From: JACNJF01 sp050288105
Lineage (GTDB): Bacteria > Pseudomonadota > Gammaproteobacteria > GCA-001735895
Assembly (NCBI GenBank): GCA_050288105.1
Contig: JBNKDE010000016.1
Coordinates: 21,300-85,299 of the forward strand
DNA: 64,000 nt
Reading direction: 5' to 3'
The translations under genes were made by a program, and so were the position numbers. Below the pieces are notes generated by a model, which did no database searches, was not told the origin of the DNA, and worked only from the letters and a program-made list of their open reading frames with translations. This document shows positions 1-8,641 of this stretch, one piece after another (position 1 is the stretch's first letter; every line of letters starts with the position of its first letter).

Positions 1-507
1 TCCCTTATATCCGCAGATGCCAGTCTGCTGGACCTTGAGCAGAAGCTGGAGTCCCGCCACAAGATTTACAAGCTGAGAGATTTTCTGCGCGAGCTCAGCG
101 CAAAGTATGAGCAAATCTTTATCGATACACCACCGGCGTTAAATTTTTATAGCCTGTCAGCCCTGATTGCTGCAGACCGTTGCCTGATTCCGTTTGACTG
201 TGATGCATTCTCGCGCGATGCCCTGATGAACCTGCTGGTCGCGCTGGAAGAGATCAGAGAGGATCATAATCCTGATCTTGAGATTGAAGGCATAGTCATC
301 AACCAGTTTCAGGCACGTGCTCGTCTCCCCCAGGCTTCGGTACAGGAACTGGAGGCTGCTGGGTTAAAGATATTGCAGCCCTATATTTCGAGTTCGGTAC
401 GTATGAAAGAGTCGCATGCCCGGCAGAGACCCCTGGTGTATCTGCCCGGTCGGCATAAGTTAACCGAAGAGTTCATGGCTTTATATGAAGGACTGCGAAA
501 GCTCTAG
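1..507 (+). CDS. ParA-family ATPase, C-terminal part (5' end outside window)
   Basis: The frame is already open at base 1, so the start and the Walker A loop lie upstream; 168 codons are visible. The stretch FIDTPPALN near base 120 is the Walker B/switch segment of ParA/Soj/MinD-type ATPases (hydrophobic residues, then Asp-x-Pro-Pro). It is followed by the usual AADRCLIPF strand and a helix-rich C-terminus. ParA proteins bind ATP and non-specific DNA and position chromosomes, plasmids or protein clusters. No parB is visible in the window, so the cargo cannot be told. The gene ends tail to tail with the next one, their stop codons sharing a CTAG. Family assignment is firm; the precise role is not. 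Confidence 0.8.
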   Translation, partial: SLISADASLLDLEQKLESRHKIYKLRDFLRELSAKYEQIFIDTPPALNFYSLSALIAADRCLIPFDCDAFSRDALMNLLVALEEIREDHNPDLEIEGIVINQFQARARLPQASVQELEAAGLKILQPYISSSVRMKESHARQRPLVYLPGRHKLTEEFMALYEGLRKL

Positions 508-794
508 TTTTGTGTGTGCACTTTTCGATTGCGTACAATTCTGATGAATGGGACAGGCATGGACACCAGCAGAGCCAGCATCGCCCAGATCAATAACTCC
601 ATTTTTGCCAGCACAATTGCCGCAATAAACGCGAGCAGCATAGACAGGCTGGAGTCGATAATGGCACCGCGGATCAAGGATTTGCGTTGTGCTTCTGTTT
701 CATTGCCCGTAATAAACAGAATGAGTACCGGCAGCACATAATGCAGCGGGGCATAGAAAGCGATAATAATGATCCAGACGATAGTGTCGTTCAT
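504..794 (-). CDS. small inner-membrane protein, about 3 TM segments
   Basis: This 96-residue protein was not recognised as a named family. The start chosen is the ATG at 794 (MNDTIVWIII). The frame stays open further upstream, but that stretch runs through the terminator at 815-842 and into rpmG, so it is unlikely to be translated. Three hydrophobic stretches (about residues 3-28, 45-65 and 67-85) with a basic C-terminus (RIVRNRKVH) suggest an inner-membrane protein. It lies downstream of rpmG behind a terminator and converges on the ParA gene. Function unknown. Confidence 0.6.
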   Translation of the reverse strand: MNDTIVWIIIIAFYAPLHYVLPVLILFITGNETEAQRKSLIRGAIIDSSLSMLLAFIAAIVLAKMELLIWAMLALLVSMPVPFIRIVRNRKVHTQN

Positions 795-814
795 AGCGGT
801 TACCTTACTTGCAT

Positions 815-842
815 AAAAAAACCGGCTTATAGCCGGTTTTTT
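815..842 (-). terminator. Rho-independent terminator after rpmG
   Basis: ACCGGCT (821-827), a 3-nt loop and AGCCGGT (831-837) form a perfect 7-bp stem. It is flanked by six A on the left and five T on the right, so it has a U-run in both directions. It lies 20 bases beyond the rpmG stop and should end the leftward rpmB-rpmG transcript. Confidence 0.85.
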
Positions 843-861
843 GTATTTTTGCGAAAGCAGA

Positions 862-1017
862 TTACTTAATTTTTGCTTCCTTGTACTCCACGTGCTTGCG
901 CACAACAGGGTCATACTTCTTCATGACCATCTTGTCAGGAGTATTTTTCTTGTTCTTGTCGGTAGTGTAGTAATGACCAGTACCAGCAGTAGAAACCAGT
1001 TTGATTTTATCTCTCAT
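862..1017 (-). CDS. rpmG: 50S ribosomal protein L33
   Basis: A 51-residue basic protein (MRDKIKLVST... ending EYKEAKIK) that matches bacterial L33 in length and motif order: the KLVSTAGTGHYYTT start, then KNKKNTPDK and the KKYDPVVRKHV segment. It contains no cysteine, so it is the zinc-independent form of L33. L33 binds 23S rRNA near the E site of the large subunit. The gene follows rpmB directly, the standard proteobacterial rpmB-rpmG order, and a strong terminator follows it. The product was read directly from the reverse strand. Confidence 0.97.
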   Translation of the reverse strand: MRDKIKLVSTAGTGHYYTTDKNKKNTPDKMVMKKYDPVVRKHVEYKEAKIK

Positions 1018-1024
1018 AAGTCAC

Positions 1025-1261
1025 CTATACCTTTTCGCCGCGCTTGCGCATGTCAGCAAGTACAGCTTCGATGCCATTTTTATCGATAATACGCATGCCT
1101 TTGGTTGAAACACGCAGTTTTACCCAGCGGTTTTCAGCTTCTACCCAGAATTTATGGGTATGCAGATTTGGTAAGAAGCGGCGACGCGTCTTATTGTGTG
1201 CATGCGATACATTGTTTCCAGTAACAGGTTTCTTACCTGTAACTTGACATACCCGGGACAT
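1025..1261 (-). CDS. rpmB: 50S ribosomal protein L28
   Basis: A 78-residue protein starting MSRVCQVTGKKPVTGNNVSHA, the diagnostic L28 N-terminus. It continues with HNKTRRRFLPNL and ends in the conserved KGMRIIDKNGIEAVLADM region. Length equals the usual 77-78 residues. A GGAG ribosome site precedes the ATG, and a promoter with a 17-bp spacer is visible at 1302-1330. It is first gene of the rpmB-rpmG operon. L28 is a primary large-subunit protein near the exit region. Confidence 0.98.
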   Translation of the reverse strand: MSRVCQVTGKKPVTGNNVSHAHNKTRRRFLPNLHTHKFWVEAENRWVKLRVSTKGMRIIDKNGIEAVLADMRKRGEKV

Positions 1262-1301
1262 GGTCTACTCCGAATGTTTGGTCAATTGCGTAAGGCCGCG
1301 C

Positions 1302-1330
1302 ACTCTACCAGAACAAAAGGCCGGGTTCAA
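1302..1330 (-). promoter_or_regulatory. sigma-70 promoter of rpmB-rpmG
   Basis: On the minus strand TTGAAC (1330-1325) is followed after exactly 17 bases by TAGAGT (1307-1302). The predicted start of transcription is about 35 bases before the rpmB ATG at 1261. This is a direct consensus match with no experimental support. Confidence 0.65.
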
Positions 1331-1478
1331 GCAGCTTTTAAGGGCATTTTGCGCTGCTGAGGATTTTCTGTTGTCAGGCACTGGATATCGGGCCCGGACG
1401 TATAATCTCAATAATATTCATTTTAATGATGTCGCGAATCAAGCGATAATAGGGCGGTTGAAAAATTAGAAGAAATTG

Positions 1479-1835
1479 ATGGATATTGTATTTATAAAAG
1501 AACTGCAAATTGACACAGTCATCGGGATCTACGACTGGGAGCGCAAAATCCGCCAGACCATTAGCCTGGATGTGGAAATGGCTACTGATATCAGAAAAGC
1601 GGCTGGCACCGATAAGATTGAAGATACCTTAAACTATAAGGCAGTTGCTAAACGTCTGATTGCCTTTGTTAGTGAGAGTGAATACGAACTGGTGGAAACC
1701 CTGGCTGAAAAAATCTGCAGCATCATTATGCAGGAATTTGCTGTGCCCTGGGTCAGGCTGACGTTGAACAAACCGGGTGCGGTTAGTGGCTCCCGTTCGG
1801 TAGGGGTTAGAATTGAACGAGGTCAAAGACAATAA
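1479..1835 (+). CDS. folB: dihydroneopterin aldolase
   Basis: FolB splits 7,8-dihydroneopterin to 6-hydroxymethyl-dihydropterin and glycolaldehyde in folate synthesis. The 118-residue length is typical. Family landmarks are the start MDIVFIKELQIDTVIGIYDWE with the conserved Glu, the LNYKAV segment with the conserved Tyr, and TLNKPGAV near the end with the catalytic Lys. The ATG at 1479 follows an AGAAG ribosome site; the TTG directly before it is a poorer choice. A TATAAT at 1401-1406 could be the -10 box, but no good -35 sits at the right distance. folK follows after 2 bases, so the two enzymes of consecutive steps are made together. Confidence 0.96.
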   Translation: MDIVFIKELQIDTVIGIYDWERKIRQTISLDVEMATDIRKAAGTDKIEDTLNYKAVAKRLIAFVSESEYELVETLAEKICSIIMQEFAVPWVRLTLNKPGAVSGSRSVGVRIERGQRQ

Positions 1836-1837
1836 TC

Positions 1838-2329
1838 ATGGCTCAGATCTGTGTCAGCCTCGGTAGTAATATCGATAGAGAACGGCATATTCGGCAAGCG
1901 CTTGCCCTGTTACAGCAGCGCTATGGGGATTTAACCATATCCCCGGTGTACCAAACTGCCTCAGTTGGTTTTGAGGGTGAGGATTTTCTTAATCTGGTGG
2001 TGAAGTTCAACTCAAATGAAGCGGTTAAAGAGGTCGTGCAGGCATTAAAGCAGATAGAAGACCATATGGGACGTGACCGCTCTTTACCTAAGTTTTCTGC
2101 CAGAAGTATTGACCTGGACCTGCTGACCTATGACAAACTGGTGGTAGACGAAGACGGGGTTCAGATCCCGCGTCGTGAAATTCTAAAAAATGCATTTGTA
2201 CTGAAGCCTTTAAGCGATATTATGGGCGATGACCAACATCCCGAGGTTGGTAAAACCTACGCTCAACTCTGGGATGAGATGAAAGGCTCAGCGGATCGAA
2301 TCGAAAATATTACATTCAGTCTGGAATAA
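1838..2329 (+). CDS. folK: 2-amino-4-hydroxy-6-hydroxymethyldihydropteridine pyrophosphokinase
   Basis: HPPK transfers pyrophosphate from ATP to the hydroxymethylpterin made by FolB. The 163 residues match the usual ~160. It starts with the conserved CVSLGSNI, then SPVYQTASVGF and GEDFLNLVV, and has the signature SARSIDLDLLTY with the Asp pair that binds magnesium and ATP, preceded by GRDRSLPKF. The separation of 2 bases from folB makes translational coupling likely. Confidence 0.96.
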   Translation: MAQICVSLGSNIDRERHIRQALALLQQRYGDLTISPVYQTASVGFEGEDFLNLVVKFNSNEAVKEVVQALKQIEDHMGRDRSLPKFSARSIDLDLLTYDKLVVDEDGVQIPRREILKNAFVLKPLSDIMGDDQHPEVGKTYAQLWDEMKGSADRIENITFSLE

Positions 2330-2540
2330 TGACCGTTCATTCTGGATCTATATCAGAGTTTGCTGATTTTCCAGGGTTTTCTGCTTAACTCTTTTAACTC
2401 TTTAAGTATGATTGTGCATTATCGTCCTACCGCTGTACGTGAGATAAGGATATAGGTTTGGCATATTAAGCTGCACGGTTGTTAGCCAGGATGTAAATGG
2501 CGTACTTGTATTTTTGTATTGAGTTCTGCTCAACAAAATA

Positions 2541-3818
2541 GTGTTCAACTCGAGACAGGCAGTGGATTTAACAAAGGATAATCTGGATTTCTGGAAATCA
2601 TTGACACCGTTACTCTGTCAGAACTGTCTGGCGGTGGAAGATGGTCGCCTGATTTATGCAGGGGAAGGATTCAGTGAGCTGCTGGCAACTCCTGTTGACA
2701 AGCTCTTTGGCCACCACGCTGATGAATTTTTCAGCCTGGAAAATGGCTCCTCCTTTATCGACGCGCTGCAGGATCTTCAGTCATCTTCTGAAAATAGCCT
2801 CAATCTGAATCTGGTTCGGGTTAATGATCAATCGATTTCCCGCTTGATCATGAATGTTACTTTCAAACCGCACCAGGTTCTGGGTGCCAGTCTTATCATT
2901 GGGGTGATGCAAGATCCCGAGCTCGACGCATCCAGCGGCAGGAAGCTGGAGGCAATGCGTACCCAATTAAACGCTATCCTGGATAATTTCAGCAATACCA
3001 TCTTCCGCACCAATGCCGAAGGTGAAATCACCCTGATTTCGGATAATGTGAAAGAGCTGATGGGCTATACCCGCGAAGAGGTGCTGGGGACTAAACTGGC
3101 CGATTATTACTGGACGCCTGAAGACAGAGAACGTTCACTTCAACAGATCGTGCAAAACGAGGGGAAGGTGACACAGATAGACAGCGTCATGCGGCATAAG
3201 GACGGTTCCCCAGTATGGCTGTCATCCAACGTCCACCTGATTATAAATGAGCAGGGGGAAACGCTGGGCGTTGAAGGTGTCGGGCATGATGTAACCTATC
3301 AGAAAAAGCTCGAGCAAAAGCTGGAAACGCTGGCGTTAACCGATAATCTGACTCATATGCCTAATCGACGCGCATTGATGGATGAGTTGCATAATCATTT
3401 TATTAGCGCGAGCAAAGACAAAAGCTCGCTCGCCCTGATAATGATCAAGATAAAGGACACGCGCAGCTTTAATGAACGCTTTGGGTACCTATATGGAGAT
3501 GCGCTGATCAAACAGGCAGCCACTCTACTTAAGGTTTATACCCAGTTTCCGCAGGTGTTTGGCAGACTTTCTGGCGATGAATTCCTGTATATCCTGCCGG
3601 GGTATACCATCAAAAATGCTACCCAGTTCATAACACCGGTTATAGAAGCGGTAAAACAGAATCCGCTGCCGGTCGGTAATAAAAAAGTCAGTTACGCCCT
3701 GTCGATTGGGATTACCGAACTCAGGAAAAGCGACAATAACGAGTTTTCCCTGCTCGATAGAGCGGATAAGGCAACTCGAGTATCTCGCCAGGGCATGAAT
3801 AAGTACGAAGTGATGTAA
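2541..3818 (+). CDS. PAS-PAS-GGDEF diguanylate cyclase
   Basis: A 425-residue cytoplasmic protein with a GTG start. An N-terminal PAS-like region (about 15-110) is followed by a clear PAS domain (about 130-255: IFRTNAEGEITLISDNVKEL, ending VGHDVTYQKKLEQKLE). A GGDEF domain follows (about 262-422), introduced by ALTDNLTHMPNRRAL. The active-site loop is SGDEF at residues 344-348. Cyclases with Ser in the first position are often active, so cyclic-di-GMP synthesis is likely but not certain. No membrane segment is visible and no inhibitory RxxD motif precedes the loop. The gene is flanked by unrelated genes, so its input signal is unknown. The 211 bases upstream showed no clear promoter. Confidence 0.88.
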   Translation: MFNSRQAVDLTKDNLDFWKSLTPLLCQNCLAVEDGRLIYAGEGFSELLATPVDKLFGHHADEFFSLENGSSFIDALQDLQSSSENSLNLNLVRVNDQSISRLIMNVTFKPHQVLGASLIIGVMQDPELDASSGRKLEAMRTQLNAILDNFSNTIFRTNAEGEITLISDNVKELMGYTREEVLGTKLADYYWTPEDRERSLQQIVQNEGKVTQIDSVMRHKDGSPVWLSSNVHLIINEQGETLGVEGVGHDVTYQKKLEQKLETLALTDNLTHMPNRRALMDELHNHFISASKDKSSLALIMIKIKDTRSFNERFGYLYGDALIKQAATLLKVYTQFPQVFGRLSGDEFLYILPGYTIKNATQFITPVIEAVKQNPLPVGNKKVSYALSIGITELRKSDNNEFSLLDRADKATRVSRQGMNKYEVM

Positions 3819-3926
3819 CTGCTGCGCGGCAATTGCTCTCCAGAACCCCTGAAACACAAACTATCCTGAAGATCTCGCAGCGCGTATGCGCGCTACAGGA
3901 CTGTCCTTTTCTGGTTATACGCGTAC

Positions 3927-3942
3927 AATTTATCGATAAATT
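3927..3942. promoter_or_regulatory. perfect 16-bp palindrome, candidate operator of the oxoprolinase operon
   Basis: AATTTATCGATAAATT is its own reverse complement over 16 bases. It lies 23 bases upstream of the oxoprolinase start and next to a possible -10 box (TACAAT, 3924-3929). Operators of MarR-type winged-helix regulators are often 16-20 bp palindromes, and such a regulator is encoded at 7625-8140 in the same run of genes. The regulatory link is inferred. Confidence 0.5.
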
Positions 3943-3965
3943 ATAGATATTAATGAGAAGGCTGA

Positions 3966-6900
3966 GTGAACATGCAATCTACAGAGCACTCCGGATGGCA
4001 ATTCTGGGTTGATCGCGGGGGAACCTTTACCGATATCGTTGCGAGAAATCCTGACGGTCAGTTACTAACACAAAAGCTGCTGTCTGAAAATCCTCGCCAG
4101 TACGCGGATGCGGCGATCCAGGGCATCCGTGACCTGCTTGGGCTGAAGCCAGATGAAAACCTCCCTGCAGATCAAATCAGCGCAGTCAAAATGGGTACTA
4201 CGGTGGCTACCAACGCTATCCTGGAAAGACGCGGTGAACCAACGCTACTGGTTACCACTCGCGGATTTGCTGATGCGCTGCGCATCGGTTACCAGTCACG
4301 TCCAGATCTGTTTGCCCTGAATATTGAATTACCCGAGATGCTTTACAGCCAGGTGCTGGAGATTGATGAGCGCGTTTCTGCGCAAGGTGAAGTTATTGTC
4401 GCGCTGGATGAAGCGCAGGCGCGTAGCGGCCTGCAGCAGGCCTATACACAGGGTCTGCGTTCGCTTGCCATACTGTTCATGCACGGCTATCGCTACCCGC
4501 AACATGAACTCAGGGTGGCTGAAATTGCGGCTGACATTGGCTTCACCCAGATTTCGGTCAGTTCACAGGTGAGTCCATTGATGAAACTGGTAAGTCGTGG
4601 GGATACCACCATCGTAGATGCCTACCTTTCCCCGATTCTAAGGCGCTATATAGACCGGGTAGACGCTGAGTTAAGTGGCATGCAATCTAGTGGCGGACGC
4701 CTGATGTTCATGCAATCGAACGGGGGGCTCACCGATGCACATTGCTTTCAGGGTAAGGATGCCATCCTGTCAGGCCCCGCAGGGGGTGTGGTTGGCATGG
4801 TGCGAACTGCCGAGGCTGCGGGCTATCGACAGTTGATCGGGTTTGATATGGGAGGGACTTCCACCGATGTCAGTCATTATGCCGGTGAATACGAACGCGC
4901 GTTTGAAACCCGGGTTGCGGGTGTCAGGTTACGAGCGCCTATGATGCAGATCCATACCGTGGCAGCTGGTGGAGGCTCTATCCTGCATTTCGATGGCGCG
5001 CGTTTTCGGGTTGGGCCTGACTCAGCTGGCGCCGATCCCGGCCCCGCCTGCTATCGCAACGGAGGCCCACTTAGCGTGACCGACTGTAACGTCATGCTGG
5101 GTAAGCTGCAGCCCGAGCATTTTCCATCTGTGTTCGGACCGCAGGCTGATCAGGCGCTGGATGCTGAAATCGTTAAACAGAAGTTTGCACAACTGGCCGA
5201 GGAGATCTATACCGCGACCGGAATGCGGCGCTCAGCACAGCAGGTTGCCGAGGGGTTTCTGGCGATTGCGGTGGAGAATATGGCAAATGCCATCAAGAAG
5301 ATTTCGGTTCAGCGTGGCTATGATATCTCAGATTATACCCTGTGCTGTTTTGGTGGCGCTGGTGGCCAGCATGCCTGCCTGGTGGCTGATGCGCTGGGCA
5401 TGAAACGGGTTTATCTGCATCCCTATGCAGGGGTGCTGTCCGCATTTGGAATGGGGCTGGCGGACCAGCGCCTGATGCGAGAGCAGGCGGTGGAAGCCCG
5501 GCTTGAAGCGGACGTCATGGGCGCGCTTCAGGATCAGCTGCAGGCCCTGCAACAGGATGGTGAACAGGCGATGCGGGCGCAGGGGGTGGCGGATTCTCGC
5601 ATTTACAGCGTATGGAAATTGCATTTACGTTATGCCGGTTCGGATACTGCTTTGATCGTGGAATACGCCGAGTTGGCCCAGATCGTACAGTCTTTCGAAC
5701 AGGCTCACAGGCAACGTTTCGGGTTTATTTCAGCGCACAAAGCGCTCATTGTGGAAGCGTTACAGGTCGAAGTGATTGCCGCAGCCGATAGTCCCGAAAT
5801 AGCGGTTAACATTACGCCTGCCGAACGTACACAACACATTGCGCTGCATGCCGTGGTCATGAACGGTGTCAGCCAGCAAACACGTTTTTATCGACGCGAA
5901 AACCTGCCGCTGGATCGGGCAATCCCTGGTCCGGCGGTGATCGTCGAAGCAACCGGCACTATAGTCGTCGAGCCCGGCTGGCAGGCGCTACTGAAGCGGC
6001 AGGGCGACATGATTCTGGAGCGATACCAGGCGTTACCGAAACGCGTAGCGATTGGCACTCAGGTTGATCCGGTGATGCTGGAGATTTTTAATAACCTGTT
6101 TATGTCTATCGCCGAGCAGATGGGTATGGTGCTGGAAAACACGGCCGCATCGGTGAATATCAAGGAACGCCTGGACTTTTCCTGTGCGGTATTCGACCAG
6201 GCGGGGGATCTGATCGCGAATGCCCCCCATATGCCTGTCCACCTGGGCTCGATGAGCGAAAGCATCAAAAGTGTCATACGTGAACACCAGAGTAAAATGA
6301 AAAAGGGGGATGCCTACGCGCTGAATGCACCCTATAACGGCGGTACGCATTTGCCGGATGTCACCATCATCAAGCCCGTATTTGATAGTGCAGGACGTGA
6401 AGTCATCTTTTACGTAGCGGCACGCGGTCACCATGCGGATATAGGGGGTACCACGCCCGGGTCCATGCCGCCACATTCCACCTCAGTCGAACAGGAAGGC
6501 ATTCTTATCGATAATGTGAAGCTGGTGGACCAGGGGCGTTTGCTGGAGCAGGAAATGCGCGAGCTGCTTAGCTCTGGTTGCTATCCTTCGCGTAACCCGG
6601 ATGCCAATATCGCTGACTTCCAGGCGCAGCTTGCCGCCTGCGAAAAGGGTATGCAGGAACTGTTACGCATGGTCGAACATTTTGGGCTGGAGGTCGTGCA
6701 TGCCTATATGCAGCATGTACAGGATAATGCGGAAGAGTCGGTACGGCGCGTGCTGGATGTGCTCAGCGATGGCGAGTTTTGTTATGCGATGGATGATGGC
6801 AATCAGGTGTGTGTAAAAATTACGCTGGATAAGAAAGCACGTCGCGCAGTTATCGATTTCACCGGTACCAGTCCTCAGCACGCGGGCAACTACAATGCGC

Positions 6901-7595
6901 CTGCCTCGGTCTGCAAAGCTGCCGTGCTGTATGTATTTCGCTGTCTGGTAGACGATATGATTCCACTCAACGAGGGTTGCCTGAAGCCACTAGAGATCAT
7001 TATTCCCGAAGGCTCTCTCATCAACCCTCAGTATCCCGCTGCAGTAGTGGCAGGTAATGTCGAAACCTCGCAGGTCATCGTGGATACCCTGTTGGGTGCG
7101 CTGGGGGTGGCCGCAGCCTCGCAGGGTACAATGAATAACTTCACCTGGGGCAATGCAGAGTATCAATACTATGAAACCCTGTGCGGTGGCTCGGGTGCGA
7201 CACCCTCACAACCGGGAACCGATGCAGTCCATACCCATATGACCAATTCCCGCCTGACCGATCCTGAAGTGCTGGAGTGGCGTTTTCCAGTACGTCTGGA
7301 GTCATTCAAAATTCGCACAGGTTCGGGCGGTAAGGGTAAATATCGCGGTGGCGATGGTGTTGAACGTCGATTGCGATTTCTGCAGGCAATGACGGCGAAT
7401 ATTCTTGCCGGGCATAGAAAGATTGCACCCTACGGATTAGCGGGTGGCGAGAATGCGGCAGTAGGTATCAATTATGTCGAACACGCTGATGGTCGTGAAA
7501 CCCGGTTGGGCGCGAGCGGTCAGGTCGAGGTTTCCGCAGGCGACCTGTTCGTGATTAAAACACCCGGTGGAGGGGGATATGGAAAAGCAGGTTAA
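3966..7595 (+). CDS. 5-oxoprolinase / hydantoinase, fused HyuA-HyuB
   Basis: A 1209-residue protein joining the ATP-binding HyuA half (about 1-690) and the HyuB half (about 695-1209). This fused form is the usual one for ATP-hydrolysing 5-oxoprolinase (5-oxo-L-proline + ATP to L-glutamate). Landmarks are WVDRGGTFTDIVAR at the start, MGTTVATNAILER, the acetate-kinase-like FDMGGTSTDVS and SAGADPGPACY. In HyuB they are ENTAASVNIKERLDFSCA, NAPHMPVHLGSM and the glycine-rich ending KTPGGGGYG. The GTG at 3966 was kept; an ATG at 3972 with GAGAAGG 10 bases away is an alternative. Hydantoin or other cyclic amide substrates are possible, since the family is broad. The enzyme is cytoplasmic. The next gene is a regulator. 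Confidence 0.88.
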   Translation: MNMQSTEHSGWQFWVDRGGTFTDIVARNPDGQLLTQKLLSENPRQYADAAIQGIRDLLGLKPDENLPADQISAVKMGTTVATNAILERRGEPTLLVTTRGFADALRIGYQSRPDLFALNIELPEMLYSQVLEIDERVSAQGEVIVALDEAQARSGLQQAYTQGLRSLAILFMHGYRYPQHELRVAEIAADIGFTQISVSSQVSPLMKLVSRGDTTIVDAYLSPILRRYIDRVDAELSGMQSSGGRLMFMQSNGGLTDAHCFQGKDAILSGPAGGVVGMVRTAEAAGYRQLIGFDMGGTSTDVSHYAGEYERAFETRVAGVRLRAPMMQIHTVAAGGGSILHFDGARFRVGPDSAGADPGPACYRNGGPLSVTDCNVMLGKLQPEHFPSVFGPQADQALDAEIVKQKFAQLAEEIYTATGMRRSAQQVAEGFLAIAVENMANAIKKISVQRGYDISDYTLCCFGGAGGQHACLVADALGMKRVYLHPYAGVLSAFGMGLADQRLMREQAVEARLEADVMGALQDQLQALQQDGEQAMRAQGVADSRIYSVWKLHLRYAGSDTALIVEYAELAQIVQSFEQAHRQRFGFISAHKALIVEALQVEVIAAADSPEIAVNITPAERTQHIALHAVVMNGVSQQTRFYRRENLPLDRAIPGPAVIVEATGTIVVEPGWQALLKRQGDMILERYQALPKRVAIGTQVDPVMLEIFNNLFMSIAEQMGMVLENTAASVNIKERLDFSCAVFDQAGDLIANAPHMPVHLGSMSESIKSVIREHQSKMKKGDAYALNAPYNGGTHLPDVTIIKPVFDSAGREVIFYVAARGHHADIGGTTPGSMPPHSTSVEQEGILIDNVKLVDQGRLLEQEMRELLSSGCYPSRNPDANIADFQAQLAACEKGMQELLRMVEHFGLEVVHAYMQHVQDNAEESVRRVLDVLSDGEFCYAMDDGNQVCVKITLDKKARRAVIDFTGTSPQHAGNYNAPASVCKAAVLYVFRCLVDDMIPLNEGCLKPLEIIIPEGSLINPQYPAAVVAGNVETSQVIVDTLLGALGVAAASQGTMNNFTWGNAEYQYYETLCGGSGATPSQPGTDAVHTHMTNSRLTDPEVLEWRFPVRLESFKIRTGSGGKGKYRGGDGVERRLRFLQAMTANILAGHRKIAPYGLAGGENAAVGINYVEHADGRETRLGASGQVEVSAGDLFVIKTPGGGGYGKAG

Positions 7596-7624
7596 CTATA
7601 GCGCAGTCACCAGGAGGGTAGGTC

Positions 7625-8140
7625 ATGTCTGAACGTTCCCGACCACCTATTGTCTCATCGGCGCATCTCATATCAGAGCAGAGTGTTGAACTGAGTGAGC
7701 TGGAATATGCTTTGATTATCGCCAATAATGCCTTCCAGCGCTGGATGGTACGCTGTATGAATGCCAGCGGTGTTCCAGACCTGAATCCTACCGATATTCT
7801 TATTCTGCATAATGTGAATCATAGAGGTCGGGCAAAAAAGGTTGCAGATGTTTGTTTTAACCTGAATATAGAGGATACGCATACGGCAACCTATTCCCTG
7901 CGTAAGCTGACCAAGCTGGGTTTGGTCCAGAGCCGCAAACAGGGTAAGGAAAACTTTTTCAGCACCAGCAAGCGCGGACAGGAACTATGTCTGAAATACG
8001 CTCAGATCCGCGAGAACTGTCTGGTGGATTCACTGGGCGCGCTATCTTCGCGTAATGCGCAGATGGGTGAGCTGGCTACCCTGTTACGCTCTATGTCAGG
8101 TTTGTATGACCAGGCCTCAAGGTCAGCAGCATCGTTGTAA
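7625..8140 (+). CDS. MarR-like winged-helix transcriptional regulator
   Basis: A 171-residue cytoplasmic DNA-binding protein. Residues ~30-145 read as a MarR-type fold: LSELEYALIIANNAFQRWM as the dimer helix, LNPTDILILHNVNHRG, VADVCFNLNIEDTHTATYSLRKLTKLGLV as the helix-turn-helix, and SRKQGKENFFSTSKRG as the wing. The helix-turn-helix is about the length expected for this group. It starts 29 bases after the oxoprolinase stop behind an AGGAGG-like site, so it is probably co-transcribed and may control the operon through the palindrome at 3927-3942 (inference). The effector is unknown. Confidence 0.82.
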   Translation: MSERSRPPIVSSAHLISEQSVELSELEYALIIANNAFQRWMVRCMNASGVPDLNPTDILILHNVNHRGRAKKVADVCFNLNIEDTHTATYSLRKLTKLGLVQSRKQGKENFFSTSKRGQELCLKYAQIRENCLVDSLGALSSRNAQMGELATLLRSMSGLYDQASRSAASL

Positions 8141-8184
8141 CATCTGGCTGGATTGGTATTAAAAACTTTTAGTAGACATTTATT

Positions 8185-8610
8185 ATGACTCTGCAACCTT
8201 TTCATCTGGCTATCCCGGTTCACGATCTTGCTCTGGCGCGCAGCTTTTACCGCGAAGTATTCGGGCTGGAAGAGGGGCGCAGCAGTGAACACTGGGTGGA
8301 CTTTAATTTTTTCGGGCATCAACTGGTCATACATCAGCATTCGGAATCTAATCATTCGAATAAAGTGGCTAGTAATATTGTCGATGGGCATGATGTGCCT
8401 GTGCCACATTTCGGTGTAGTACTTGACTGGGAGCAGTGGGAACAACTTGCAGAACGCCTGAAGCAGCACGATATCAAGTTCGTCATTGAGCCCTGTATCC
8501 GCTTTAAGGGGCAGGTCGGTGAGCAGGCGACCCTGTTTCTGCAGGATCCCTGTGGAAATGCGCTGGAATTCAAGGCATTTCGGGATATAGGGCAATTGTT
8601 TGCTCGATGA
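8185..8610 (+). CDS. VOC-fold (glyoxalase/bleomycin resistance) protein
   Basis: A 141-residue protein of the vicinal-oxygen-chelate fold. The start FHLAIPVHDLALARSFYREVFGL is the first beta-alpha module, with a possible metal-binding His. The second module contains HFGVVLDWEQWEQLAERL and ends FLQDPCGNALEFKAF, where the Glu of ALEFK is the usual C-terminal metal ligand. Members act as glyoxalases, dioxygenases or isomerases; the substrate cannot be read here. It lies between the oxoprolinase operon and a TauE/SafE permease and may belong to the same catabolic module. Confidence 0.85.
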   Translation: MTLQPFHLAIPVHDLALARSFYREVFGLEEGRSSEHWVDFNFFGHQLVIHQHSESNHSNKVASNIVDGHDVPVPHFGVVLDWEQWEQLAERLKQHDIKFVIEPCIRFKGQVGEQATLFLQDPCGNALEFKAFRDIGQLFAR

Positions 8611-8641
8611 ACAGTGAAGCAGGCGTGCGCTTAGTTCGGAA

